DNA of 64,000 bases from Bacillus paramycoides (GTDB lineage: Bacteria; Bacillota; Bacilli; Bacillales; Bacillaceae_G), in assembly GCF_001884235.1 (NCBI RefSeq), contig NZ_MAOI01000107.1:62001-126000 (forward strand). Direction: 5' to 3'. A program made the position numbers and the translations under genes. This document shows positions 1 through 7,353 of this stretch, in pieces. The stretch's first letter is position 1. Each line of letters begins with the position of its first letter. The notes beneath the pieces were generated by a model, which worked only from the letters and a program-made list of their open reading frames with translations, was not told the origin of the DNA and did not search any database.

Positions 1-28
1 GAAATAATACTATTCTATATAGCTATTA

Positions 29-108
29 AAGTATGCCCTGAATAATCACGAAGAGGGGTAGCTTAGGCTATCCCTTGTAGTGTTATTCGGGATTGTCTTT
101 TAATACTT
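29..108 (+). ncRNA. Nested hairpin, candidate structured RNA of the integrative element
   Basis: Three nested inverted repeats are visible: AAGTAT (29-34) with ATACTT (103-108), CCTGAATAA (37-45) with TTATTCGGG (83-91), and GGGGTAGC (55-62) with GCTATCCC (67-74) closing a TTAG loop. Two positions pair only as G-U wobbles when read on the + strand and would be C-A mismatches on the - strand, so a + strand transcript is favoured. No family was recognised. It may be an RNA gene, a leader, or a DNA hairpin such as an origin. Confidence 0.4.
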
Positions 109-209
109 ATAACATTTTTATATCTTTCTTATAAGGGAATATTCAAGAAACCCAGTGTTATCAAGGGTTACAACGTTTCTTTACTAAGCAATAAAAGTAG
201 AGAAAGTAA

Positions 210-1475
210 TTAAATTTCATTATTGAGGTACTGTTCCAACAACGTTCTCATTCGCTTAGATGGAATAAAAACATCTATTGACTTTCCTGTACGAATACGA
301 CTGCGGAAAAGCCATTGAAGTAGTTCTGATAATGCAAATAAATCACCATTAAGCTGTATACCTTGCTTATTAAAAAAGTGTTTTATCAAAGGATTTGTAT
401 AAATGTTAGCTAAATAGATACATGTCCTTTTATGTTGGAATTGGTTTGTAGCACGTGCATTTACACTTACAAAGTGTTCTTTCAACCCCATAGGTGCTAG
501 GCTATCTTTAAACTCTTTAAAAGTAGTCCACATGACCTCATTTGTAGGTACATTACATTTATTACGGTAGAAGTTATAAGCGTTATCTCTAATGACTTTC
601 TTTGTATCCTTATTTTTAGTTTTCTTTTTTAAATCAGACACACTAAAATAATTATGTTTATTTCCCATCTTGTTCATATCCTTTTTATCTTTAGGTGAAA
701 GATAATAAATGTTAATCAGTTCCTTCAAATGTGAACGGTCTTCATTTTTAAAAGACACAGATGGTGCTAACTTATAGTTACTACCTTCCTTTACAACTGA
801 TTTATAGATATACTCTTGACCAAATAAATCAAAATAAGCACGTTGAATCTGTCCATCGAACATATAGGTCAGAATAAAAACTTCCTCAAAACACTTAAAT
901 ATTTCCACAGGGAAGATCCAATATACTGCACTCGGTTCATTTGCTTTGTCTTCATACATCATTAAGTTCCCTGAATAAGCTAGGTTCCTCAATTTTTCAA
1001 AATATCCTTTTCTATAATCAAGTTGCTTCCAGTGAACAACACCGTTTTGATTTACTCCAATTACCTCGTTTTCTGTTAGCATTTTCAAGTCATCTTTTGA
1101 AACATCTACTTGTTCAATAACATCCATAACTTCATCTAGGATTAGCGTGTAATTCTCCATGTCTAACAGATCAATGACTTCATTATCTATATTTCTAAAA
1201 AGTGAATGTGTAGAAACAATGTTTTTACCTTCTGAGATGAGACGTTTTATATCTTCTAGCTTTGTTTCTCCTTTACAATCAGCCTGTGGTTGTTGAAAAT
1301 TACGATTAACAGAAGTAATTATTCGTTCTACCTCATTTTTGAAGGGGGTAATGTAAATAAACTTTTGATATGCTGGTGCGTTTTTCATGAACTGTATTGC
1401 CCAACTAGTTTTACCACTACCCATAATTGAGTCAATGATGTTAATTTTTGTTTGTACTGGATGTTTTAATAACAT
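210..1475 (-). CDS. Helicase-like SF2 ATPase of the integrative element
   Basis: This 421-residue protein looks like a superfamily 2 helicase or translocase of phage or plasmid type. Visible motifs are a Walker A loop (IMGSGKTSWA) near the N terminus, a TPF motif Ia-like stretch, a Walker B-like LILDEVMD, and a C-terminal QWLFRSRIR resembling motif VI. The ATG at 1475 is chosen because AAAAGGAG lies 7 bases upstream; the frame stays open for 27 more codons but without a ribosome site. It is the only large gene between the left edge and the integrase, so it is likely a replication or mobilisation function of the element. The exact role is not recognised. Confidence 0.6.
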   Translation of the reverse strand: MLLKHPVQTKINIIDSIMGSGKTSWAIQFMKNAPAYQKFIYITPFKNEVERIITSVNRNFQQPQADCKGETKLEDIKRLISEGKNIVSTHSLFRNIDNEVIDLLDMENYTLILDEVMDVIEQVDVSKDDLKMLTENEVIGVNQNGVVHWKQLDYRKGYFEKLRNLAYSGNLMMYEDKANEPSAVYWIFPVEIFKCFEEVFILTYMFDGQIQRAYFDLFGQEYIYKSVVKEGSNYKLAPSVSFKNEDRSHLKELINIYYLSPKDKKDMNKMGNKHNYFSVSDLKKKTKNKDTKKVIRDNAYNFYRNKCNVPTNEVMWTTFKEFKDSLAPMGLKEHFVSVNARATNQFQHKRTCIYLANIYTNPLIKHFFNKQGIQLNGDLFALSELLQWLFRSRIRTGKSIDVFIPSKRMRTLLEQYLNNEI

Positions 1476-2156
1476 ACCTAAACTCCTTTTCTCATATAGT
1501 TCTGTAAGATTTGTCTTACACTTAACTACTTGCAGGAAAAGAGTAAAATAGGACAAATAGATTTGATTAGTAGTTACTTTCTTCTACAAATATCCGTATT
1601 TAGTGGTAATTAAAATGATTTGAATCTCTTGACTTTAGGTTTTCCTTTTCGCTGAATTAACTAGATTTGTCTAGGAAATATTGGACAGAAGAATGACTAC
1701 CTTTATAACACTTCAAAAAACAAAGTACTATAAAAGTAGACGTTCTTTAATACTGAATTAAACTGAGTTTGCTGAGGTTTCCATCGTATCACCTTGTTTG
1801 AACGCTAGATTTTCATCTGCAACGAACTTTTAACATGTCATGCTTGTCCAACATGCTGAAAAACTTAGGGAAGGAATTGTGCTACTGACATACCCTTAAT
1901 TACTCGTAACCTAATATGATTTTTCTTATTCGTTGCTACCTGTACCGTAGTACACCAAGCAACCAGCCGAACCGTTAGTGGTCGTTCTCACCTAGACTCT
2001 TAACAACGTAAACAAGGAACCGTTATCTGTTAGGACGCTTAATTTTATGACATTGGCTTAGCTAACCTGTTCAAGTGTTTAGTGTGGTGTTAGGTCATTC
2101 CCACATTCGAAAATCTCTGTACACTAGCTAAAAAAGACAATAGGAAACTAGACCTC
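1476..2156 (-). other. Gene-free 680-base region with RNA-like hairpins, possible long leader or large ncRNA
   Basis: No convincing reading frame is present on either strand. The - strand can fold a hairpin at 1963-1932, in which GUUGCU pairs with AGCAAC and encloses UGUAC(UACG)GUACA. A C(UACG)G tetraloop is an unusually stable RNA cap and occurs only on this strand. A TATAAT on the - strand at 2166-2161 could start a transcript near 2154 running toward the helicase-like gene. It could be a very long 5' leader or a separate large noncoding RNA of the kind (for example ROOL or GOLLD) known from phage-like elements near tRNA genes. I cannot match it to any family. Confidence 0.4.
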
Positions 2157-2185
2157 TTGCATTATATTTTTGAAAAATTTATAAT
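2157..2185 (+). promoter_or_regulatory. Sigma-A promoter of a small RNA
   Basis: TTGCAT at 2157-2162, a 17-base AT-rich spacer and a perfect TATAAT at 2180-2185. The predicted start is near 2192. The - strand TATAAT at 2166-2161 overlaps this promoter, suggesting divergent, mutually exclusive transcription. Confidence 0.65.
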
Positions 2186-2191
2186 GGAGGT

Positions 2192-2266
2192 GCTGAATGT
2201 ACGGAATTTCCGTTATTTAGTTTTGAATTTGAATTTTGGTCACCTATTGCCGTAGGTGGCTTTTTT
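2192..2266 (+). ncRNA. Predicted small RNA of about 75 nt, candidate antisense regulator
   Basis: The strong promoter is followed, with no room for a normal gene, by an inverted repeat (ACGGAATTTCCGT, 2200-2212) and an intrinsic terminator: GTCACCTA at 2239-2246, loop TTGCCG, TAGGTGGC at 2253-2260, then six T. A 7-codon frame (MYGISVI, 2197-2220) exists, but its GGAGG lies upstream of the predicted start site. The layout resembles counter-transcript RNAs that control replication genes; a - strand transcript reading out of the integrase gene would be its complement. Confidence 0.5.
2239..2266 (+). terminator. Intrinsic terminator of the small RNA
   Basis: An 8-bp stem (one U-G pair) with a 6-base loop is followed by TTTTTT. 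On the - strand it lacks a T run, so it serves + strand transcription and sits just past the integrase stop codon. Confidence 0.7.
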
Positions 2267-2271
2267 CCTAT

Positions 2272-3186
2272 TTATATATCTATCGTATTTAAAGGATTAA
2301 ACTTGTCGTTTTGTTCTTTTAAGTCATTTCCCCACATAGCTGCGTATCTTTCTGTTACTACTATGGACGAATGTCTCATTAACCTTTGAACCGCAAATGT
2401 ACTCATTCCCGATTGGATACAGCGTTGACAGAATGTATGTCTAAATGTATGGCTGGAAAGACGTACATCTTTAAAATTCATAATCTTGGCTAGACGTTTA
2501 AAGACGTTTTGTACCGCATTAGGAGTTAATTGTTTATTAGTACGGTTTGAAAAAACGTATTCTGAAAGTCCTTTTTCTACAAAGATCTGTTCGCAAAATG
2601 TTTTGTATGTTGCTAACTCCATAATTACCTTATCGGCAACAGGAATAGATTCTCTTTTACGACTTTTTCCAAATACAGATAAAGTTTGATATTTGAAGTC
2701 AATATCAGTCCACTTTAGGGAACATAATTCAGATTGTCTCAACCCTGTACCAAGTAAAACAACGATAATGGAATAGTCACGATATGCGTAAAAGGTTTTT
2801 TCACGCTGTTTAATCCTTCTATAGTAGTTAAGCATTTGTTTAATGTGATAATCCGTAAATACATCAATACGTACATCTTCTCGTGCTTTCTGTATTTTCT
2901 TAGCAGGATTATTCTTAATGACTTCACATTCAATCATATAATTAAGAAAAGCACGAATACGTTGCAACTTAGAGTTTGTAGTGGTTGCGTTGTTTCCTTT
3001 CTTTTGATAATGCAAGATATATCGCTTCATAATACTTGAAGTAATATCCTCGACATTGATAACATCATGTTCTAAACAGAAATTTTCAAACTGTTTCAGA
3101 ATATCCCGATAGCTTTGTAGCGTTTTCGGTGTAACATTCTTAAACTCTCTATCGTCCAAAAAATCAAGGACAGCAAATTTTAACAA
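2272..3186 (-). CDS. Tyrosine recombinase / integrase
   Basis: Phage-type integrase of the XerC/XerD fold. The N-terminal SAM-like domain binds the arm of the att site. The catalytic domain shows the Arg of GTGLRQSELCSL, HTFRH (His-x-x-Arg), and the nucleophilic Tyr of ERYAAM near the C terminus. Length is about 304 residues. I place the start at the TTG at 3186, 7 bases after GGGGTGG; the frame extends to an ATG at 3204 that has no ribosome site and lies inside a hairpin. It abuts the 3' end of tRNA-Val, the classic position for an integrase that uses the tRNA 3' half as its attachment site. Confidence 0.88.
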   Translation of the reverse strand: MLKFAVLDFLDDREFKNVTPKTLQSYRDILKQFENFCLEHDVINVEDITSSIMKRYILHYQKKGNNATTTNSKLQRIRAFLNYMIECEVIKNNPAKKIQKAREDVRIDVFTDYHIKQMLNYYRRIKQREKTFYAYRDYSIIVVLLGTGLRQSELCSLKWTDIDFKYQTLSVFGKSRKRESIPVADKVIMELATYKTFCEQIFVEKGLSEYVFSNRTNKQLTPNAVQNVFKRLAKIMNFKDVRLSSHTFRHTFCQRCIQSGMSTFAVQRLMRHSSIVVTERYAAMWGNDLKEQNDKFNPLNTIDI

Positions 3187-3187
3187 C

Positions 3188-3223
3188 AAAAAACCACCCC
3201 GCATTTTTTTGCGAAGTGGTTTT
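3188..3223 (-). terminator. Hairpin terminator after tRNA-Val overlapping the integrase start
   Basis: On the - strand AAAACCACTTCGCA pairs with TGCGGGGTGGTTTT (14 bp with two U-G pairs), followed by a T run. On the + strand the two wobbles become C-A mismatches, so it acts on - strand RNA. Its 3' arm contains the GGGGTGG that would be the integrase ribosome site. Confidence 0.6.
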
Positions 3224-3307
3224 CGTTTAGTCGTACCGGTTTGGTAATGACCATAACATTTTTAATTGTTAAGAAACGTACTCAAACCCTTGATATAATT
3301 AACTGTA

Positions 3308-3380
3308 TGACCCCGGAGAGGCTCGAACTCACGACCTCCACCCTGTCAAGGTGGCGCTCTCCCTGCTGAGCTACGGGATC
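3308..3380 (-). tRNA. tRNA-Val (anticodon GAC)
   Basis: The complement folds as a cloverleaf of 73 bases. The acceptor arm is GATCCCG with CGGGGTC plus discriminator A. The D arm has GCTCAGCAGGGAGAGC, and the anticodon stem CCACC/GGTGG encloses the loop TTGACAG, giving GAC, which reads GUC valine codons. The T arm has GTTCGAGC. CCA is not encoded. It should not be read as tRNA-Asp, whose anticodon would be GTC. Its 3' half is the likely attachment site of the adjacent element. Confidence 0.92.
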
Positions 3381-3395
3381 TTCAAAAATGCTTAT

Positions 3396-3423
3396 GTATT
3401 AGCATCTTTAATAATTATGTTAA
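3396..3423 (-). promoter_or_regulatory. Promoter of tRNA-Val
   Basis: On the - strand TTAACA (3423-3418), a 16-base spacer and TAATAC (3401-3396) lie 16 bases before the tRNA 5' end. Confidence 0.45.
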
Positions 3424-3573
3424 AGTAATTATATATAATTAACTGAAATTTTACAATATTCTTATAGTAAGTTTTTAAAGGGGGAGCATGTGCAATCATA
3501 CTAGTAATGAATAAAGGGATAATTAATAAGAAGGGAATTTAATAGAAAGTAGGTTTTGAATGTAGCTGTTATA

Positions 3574-3795
3574 TTATTTCCGATACCAATCCAAAGGACT
3601 TTCATCACTTAAATCAACAAGAAAAGGGAATAAGAAGTGTAAAGGTAAGCTTATAAGTTCTGGCATAGCGTTCAATGTTTTCTTTGATAGATATTGTCTT
3701 CCGAAACAATATGGACAATCTTTTTCAAAAGTCACGAGTATCGACCATACGTCTTTTATTTTCCACTTCGTTTTACAATATGTACAACGCGCCAT
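3574..3795 (-). CDS. Small protein with two CxxC pairs (cxxc_20_cxxc type)
   Basis: A 73-residue protein with CTYC near the N terminus and CPYC about 25 residues later. This is the spacing of a Firmicute family of small putative zinc-binding proteins, in which a zinc ribbon precedes a hydrophobic C-terminal stretch (LISLPLHFLFPFLVDL). The ATG at 3795 follows AGGAGG with normal spacing; a TTG five codons earlier overlaps that ribosome site and is rejected. It is the first chromosomal gene past the tRNA attachment site. Function unknown. Confidence 0.65.
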   Translation of the reverse strand: MARCTYCKTKWKIKDVWSILVTFEKDCPYCFGRQYLSKKTLNAMPELISLPLHFLFPFLVDLSDESPLDWYRK

Positions 3796-4078
3796 GGAGT
3801 TCCTCCTCAATTTAATGTTTTCTAATATATTCCATTTTATTGTACTAAAGTCAAGTGTATTTGGTGTGATAAAATGTAAGTTGTTTTGTTTTTATATGGA
3901 TGTATTCAGTAATTTATGACCAATTATATATCGGATGAAGGTTATGTAGGATAAGAGATTTTTATTTTTAATATTTAAATTGGCCAATATATCCTTTTTA
4001 CAATTTTCAAGAAATCATGTATAACAGAAGTACAAGATTATTTTATAAATATACAGGAGTAGAGGGAGAATAGTTGTA

Positions 4079-4306
4079 ATGGTAAGAAAAACGTTTAAGA
4101 TGCGTGTGTCTAGAAATAGAACGATTTCGATTAATGGTTCGATTCTTGATGTGGATGTTACACATGATGAGTTTTTGCAAGAGTTTGTTGAGTGGGTCGA
4201 TTCTAAAGGTTGGTCATTTATGGGGATGACGGATGAGATTACGGCCGAGGAAGCTGGACAAAAGTTAATAGACTCGTTGATCGATGAGAAGGATAAGAAA
4301 GAGTAA
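4079..4306 (+). CDS. Conserved small hypothetical protein
   Basis: A 75-residue acidic protein beginning MVRKTFKMRVSRNR with a Lys-rich end. A plausible ribosome site (GGGAG) is present about 12 bases upstream. It has no signal peptide, membrane segment or motif that I recognise. Codon use resembles neighbouring genes, which supports a real gene. It stands alone, with about 280 gene-free bases before it. Confidence 0.55.
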   Translation: MVRKTFKMRVSRNRTISINGSILDVDVTHDEFLQEFVEWVDSKGWSFMGMTDEITAEEAGQKLIDSLIDEKDKKE

Positions 4307-4461
4307 TTCCTTCTTATTTTTTATTGTATATTTATGTTCTTTATCGTAAAAATATGATATAGTAAAAAATAGTGAATATTCTTCCAATTTAATACAAATT
4401 ACATATAGATTGGTAGAGTCATTTGATAGAGTGTGAAAGTAAAGTGAAAAGGGAGAGTCAT

Positions 4462-5748
4462 ATGGTTAATTTTAAGAAAATTTCGGCTTTTGTTATAGTT
4501 ATTTGTTTATTTTTTTTGACACCTATGACGTTATATGCTGAGACAAATGTTGGAGTGAATCCAGAGCAAGTGGCACCGCCACCTGCGGAAGGGCCAAATG
4601 TATTTAGTCAGTTTGCGACTACGATTGATGCGAAAACAGGAGATGTCCTATATGACAAAAATGCACATCATCGTGCGTTTCCTGCTAGTATGACGAAAGT
4701 GTTAACGGCGATTTTGCTGATGGAGCATACGAAGCCAGAGGATCAATTTACGTTTTCGCAATTAGCATTAGATCAAGAGAAGAGTAATTATCAAATTGAG
4801 TTTCAAGCTGGTGAGACTATTAATAGAGATACTGCACTTATGATTTTAATGGTGTTAAGTGCGAATGATGTATCGTATGCGATTGCGGAGCATATTGGAG
4901 GAAGTGTTGAAAATTTCGCCAATATGATGAACGAAAAGGCGAAGCAATTAGGAGCTAAAGATAGTCATTTTGTAACGCCAAATGGGTTGCATGATCCGAA
5001 TCATTATACGACGCCGTATGATATGGCAATGATTACGAGAGGTGTGCAAAAGTATCCTGAAATTTTGCAAGCGATGAATACGAAAAGAACGACGGTTACG
5101 ACATCTAGGCAGACAGTATCTATTTTTAATAAGTCTACTTATTTTGAAAATCCATATAGTATTGGTGGTAAGACGGGTTTTACGAATGAAGCGCGTAATA
5201 CGCTCGTTTTATTAAATGAGAAAGATGGAAATCGCATAATAAATGTAGTGATGGCTTCTCAAAGACCTGAAATTTATGAAGATTTAAAGCAGATGGCTGA
5301 ATATTCTTTTGGCCAATTTGCGAAACAAACTGTACTAGATAAAAATAATTGGCATCAAAAGACAACGTATTTAAATAAAGATGTTGATAGTGAACTTGAA
5401 AAAAGTGTAGATCTTATGCTTAAGAAAGATGAAGGGAAAAATGTGAAAACTACTTTCCGAGCGGCGTCATTAGATAAAGAATCTTTGTATCATAAAGGAA
5501 TTCATCGTGGTGAGATAGTTGGTGCAGTTGATATTACGAAAAACAATCAAACGATCGCGACTATTAACGTTCTTTCAAAAGAAGATGTTACTTTTGCGAT
5601 GCCAAAAAAAGATACAGTGGAGCCTGAAGTAAAGGACTCGAATGTAAAAATGATAAGTATTGGAATAGGAGGTATTGTATTATTTGGCGCACTACTATAT
5701 GTAATTTTGCGTCGTAATAAACAAGGGGTTAAATCAGAGGAAAAGTAA
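4462..5748 (+). CDS. D-alanyl-D-alanine carboxypeptidase (penicillin-binding protein 5 family)
   Basis: A serine peptidase that trims the terminal D-Ala of peptidoglycan stem peptides outside the membrane. It has a signal peptide, then the active-site set S76-M-T-K79, S133-A-N135 and K237-T-G, a C-terminal all-beta domain, and a final membrane helix (IGGIVLFGALLYVIL) followed by Arg/Lys residues. Length is 428 residues. The ATG at 4462 has GGGAGAG upstream; a TTG 13 codons earlier has none. It is a single-gene transcript with its own terminator. Which paralogue (DacA, DacB or DacF type) cannot be settled here. Confidence 0.9.
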   Translation: MVNFKKISAFVIVICLFFLTPMTLYAETNVGVNPEQVAPPPAEGPNVFSQFATTIDAKTGDVLYDKNAHHRAFPASMTKVLTAILLMEHTKPEDQFTFSQLALDQEKSNYQIEFQAGETINRDTALMILMVLSANDVSYAIAEHIGGSVENFANMMNEKAKQLGAKDSHFVTPNGLHDPNHYTTPYDMAMITRGVQKYPEILQAMNTKRTTVTTSRQTVSIFNKSTYFENPYSIGGKTGFTNEARNTLVLLNEKDGNRIINVVMASQRPEIYEDLKQMAEYSFGQFAKQTVLDKNNWHQKTTYLNKDVDSELEKSVDLMLKKDEGKNVKTTFRAASLDKESLYHKGIHRGEIVGAVDITKNNQTIATINVLSKEDVTFAMPKKDTVEPEVKDSNVKMISIGIGGIVLFGALLYVILRRNKQGVKSEEK

Positions 5749-5759
5749 GTTGTTATGAA

Positions 5760-5790
5760 AACTGCGAAGAAATTTGTTCGCAGTTTTTTG
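5760..5790 (+). terminator. Terminator of the carboxypeptidase gene
   Basis: AACTGCGAA and TTCGCAGTT form a 9-bp stem followed by a T run. Confidence 0.85.
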
Positions 5791-5878
5791 TTGTATTAAC
5801 ATATATTTAAAAAGAGATGTTGATTAAAAATTCGGATTTTACAAATAATTGTAAATTTCGACCTTGCATTTCTTATTT

Positions 5879-5916
5879 GTTCGTTATATTATTTGTATAT
5901 GTTCTTTTTGAAGAAC
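5879..5916 (+). promoter_or_regulatory. sipW-tasA promoter with SinR-type operator
   Basis: GTTCGTTATATT (5879-5890) carries the probable -10 (TATATT). Just downstream GTTCTTTTTGAAGAAC (5901-5916) is an inverted pair of boxes close to the known SinR consensus GTTCTYT. SinR repressing the sipW-tasA transcript is established in Bacillus; use of these exact bases is inferred. Confidence 0.6.
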
Positions 5917-5972
5917 GGTATGGATGTTATTAATTTCAAAATAATATAAAACAGCGGAGAGGGAGAGATACG

Positions 5973-6542
5973 ATGAAATTAGTTTGGAAGATTATTAGCA
6001 ACGTTATCTCATTTGTTTTATTTGCATTGATGGTTTTTTTAGCTTTTGTAGTTATTTCGTCAAAAGCGAGTGGCGGGGATCCGACTGTGATGGGATATCA
6101 ATTTAAAACAGTGTTATCAGGATCGATGGAACCGACATTTTTAACAGGATCAATTATTGCGGTAGAGCCAACTAAAGATGGTTCTAAATATAAAAAAGGC
6201 GATGTTATTACGTTTAAAGAGAAAGATAACAAAATTATCACTCACCGTATTATCGGTGTGAAAGATACAAATGGAAAAGTAATGTATGAAACAAAAGGGG
6301 ATAACAACAACGGAGCAGATTTAGAGCCAGTACTTGCAGAGAACGTAATTGGAAAGTACGGAGACATTACAGTACCGTATGTTGGTTATTTACTGAATTA
6401 TGCGAATTCAAAAGCGGGAGCTGCATTACTTCTTATTATTCCTGGAGTCTTTTTACTTGGCTATTCCGCAATTTCTATTTTTGGTGCTATTCGTAGTATC
6501 GATGGGGAAAAGAAAGATAAAAAAGTAGAACAATCCGTATAG
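5973..6542 (+). CDS. sipW: ER-type signal peptidase SipW
   Basis: A membrane signal peptidase that removes the signal peptides of TasA-type matrix proteins. An N-terminal membrane helix precedes the nucleophile S51 (GSMEP). The general base position is H91 (THRIIG) rather than Lys, which marks the SipW/ER subclass. A second membrane helix lies near the C terminus. Length is 189 residues, normal for the family. GGAGAGGGAGAG precedes the ATG. It is followed 61 bases later by tasA, with no terminator between them, so the two form one operon. SinR control is likely from the upstream operator. Confidence 0.95.
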   Translation: MKLVWKIISNVISFVLFALMVFLAFVVISSKASGGDPTVMGYQFKTVLSGSMEPTFLTGSIIAVEPTKDGSKYKKGDVITFKEKDNKIITHRIIGVKDTNGKVMYETKGDNNNGADLEPVLAENVIGKYGDITVPYVGYLLNYANSKAGAALLLIIPGVFLLGYSAISIFGAIRSIDGEKKDKKVEQSV

Positions 6543-6603
6543 TTATTTTGGTTATATCTTCCTATTAGGAAGTTAACAAATATATATTATGGGGGATTTG
6601 GAC

Positions 6604-7191
6604 ATGACCTTAAAGAAAAAATTAGGAATGGGTATCGCATCAGCAGTACTAGGAGCAGCATTAGTTGGTGGAGGAACATTTGCATTCTTTAGCGACAAAG
6701 AAGTGTCAAACAATACATTTGCGGCTGGTACACTTGATTTAGCGGCAAACCCATCGACAGTTGTTGATGTATCGAATTTAAAGCCTGGCGATACAATTAA
6801 AAGAGATTTTAAACTAGAAAATAAAGGCTCTTTAGACATTAAAAAAGTTTTACTAAAAACAGATTACAAAGTAATCGATGCGAAGGGCGACAATAAAGAT
6901 GATTTTGGTAAACATATTAAAGTAACATTCTTAAAAAATGTAGATAAGCATGAAACAATTGTAAAAGAAACAACACTAGATAAATTGAAGGGTGACACAC
7001 TTACAGCGGTAGATAATGATTTATCTGCTTGGTTCTGGGATGAAAAAGGTATTTCTGCAGGTAAGTCGGATAAATTTACAGTGAAATTCGAGTTTGTTGA
7101 TAATAAAAAAGACCAAAATGAATTCCAAGGCGATAAACTAAATTTAACTTGGACGTTTGATGCACAACAAACAGATGGTACAGAAAGATAA
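6604..7191 (+). CDS. tasA: TasA family biofilm matrix fibre protein
   Basis: A secreted fibre-forming protein of the biofilm matrix, 195 residues. The N terminus MTLKKKLGMGIASAVLG is a signal peptide cut near the GGGTFAFFS segment, the SipW-type site. The mature part has the camelysin/TasA beta-sandwich hallmarks SDKEVSNNTFAAGTLDL and NLKPGD. The ATG at 6604 lies 8 bases after GGGGG; the ATG at 6589 would overlap that site. It shares most of its N-terminal half with CalY, encoded 1.3 kb downstream, showing a gene duplication. Confidence 0.92.
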   Translation: MTLKKKLGMGIASAVLGAALVGGGTFAFFSDKEVSNNTFAAGTLDLAANPSTVVDVSNLKPGDTIKRDFKLENKGSLDIKKVLLKTDYKVIDAKGDNKDDFGKHIKVTFLKNVDKHETIVKETTLDKLKGDTLTAVDNDLSAWFWDEKGISAGKSDKFTVKFEFVDNKKDQNEFQGDKLNLTWTFDAQQTDGTER

Positions 7192-7197
7192 TATAAT

Positions 7198-7230
7198 ATA
7201 AAAGGGGCTATCACCTTGATAGCCCCTTTT
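7198..7230 (+). terminator. Terminator after tasA
   Basis: GGGGCTATCA and TGATAGCCCC form a strong stem with a 3-base loop, followed by TTTT. Confidence 0.9.
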
Positions 7231-7353
7231 ACAGTTAAATAGCGTGGATTGGAATGTATTTTCTAGGATATGGCTATCATTTTGTACAAGTCTTTATTAT
7301 AATGAAAGTAACGTTCTGTATAAAGAACACATTGTTCGATGGGAGAGATTCAG

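Noticed and set aside
2197-2220. 7-codon peptide MYGISVI as a leader peptide
   Set aside because: Its GGAGG lies upstream of the predicted transcription start, so the RNA would lack a ribosome site; kept only as a note in the small RNA entry.
1-3300. Group I or group II intron in the gene-free region
   Set aside because: The expected conserved cores (domain V-like hairpin, or group I P-Q-R-S elements) were not found.
3308-3380. tRNA read as tRNA-Asp because of the letters GTC
   Set aside because: GTC appears on the + strand, but the gene is on the - strand, and the anticodon loop TTGACAG gives GAC, which is valine.
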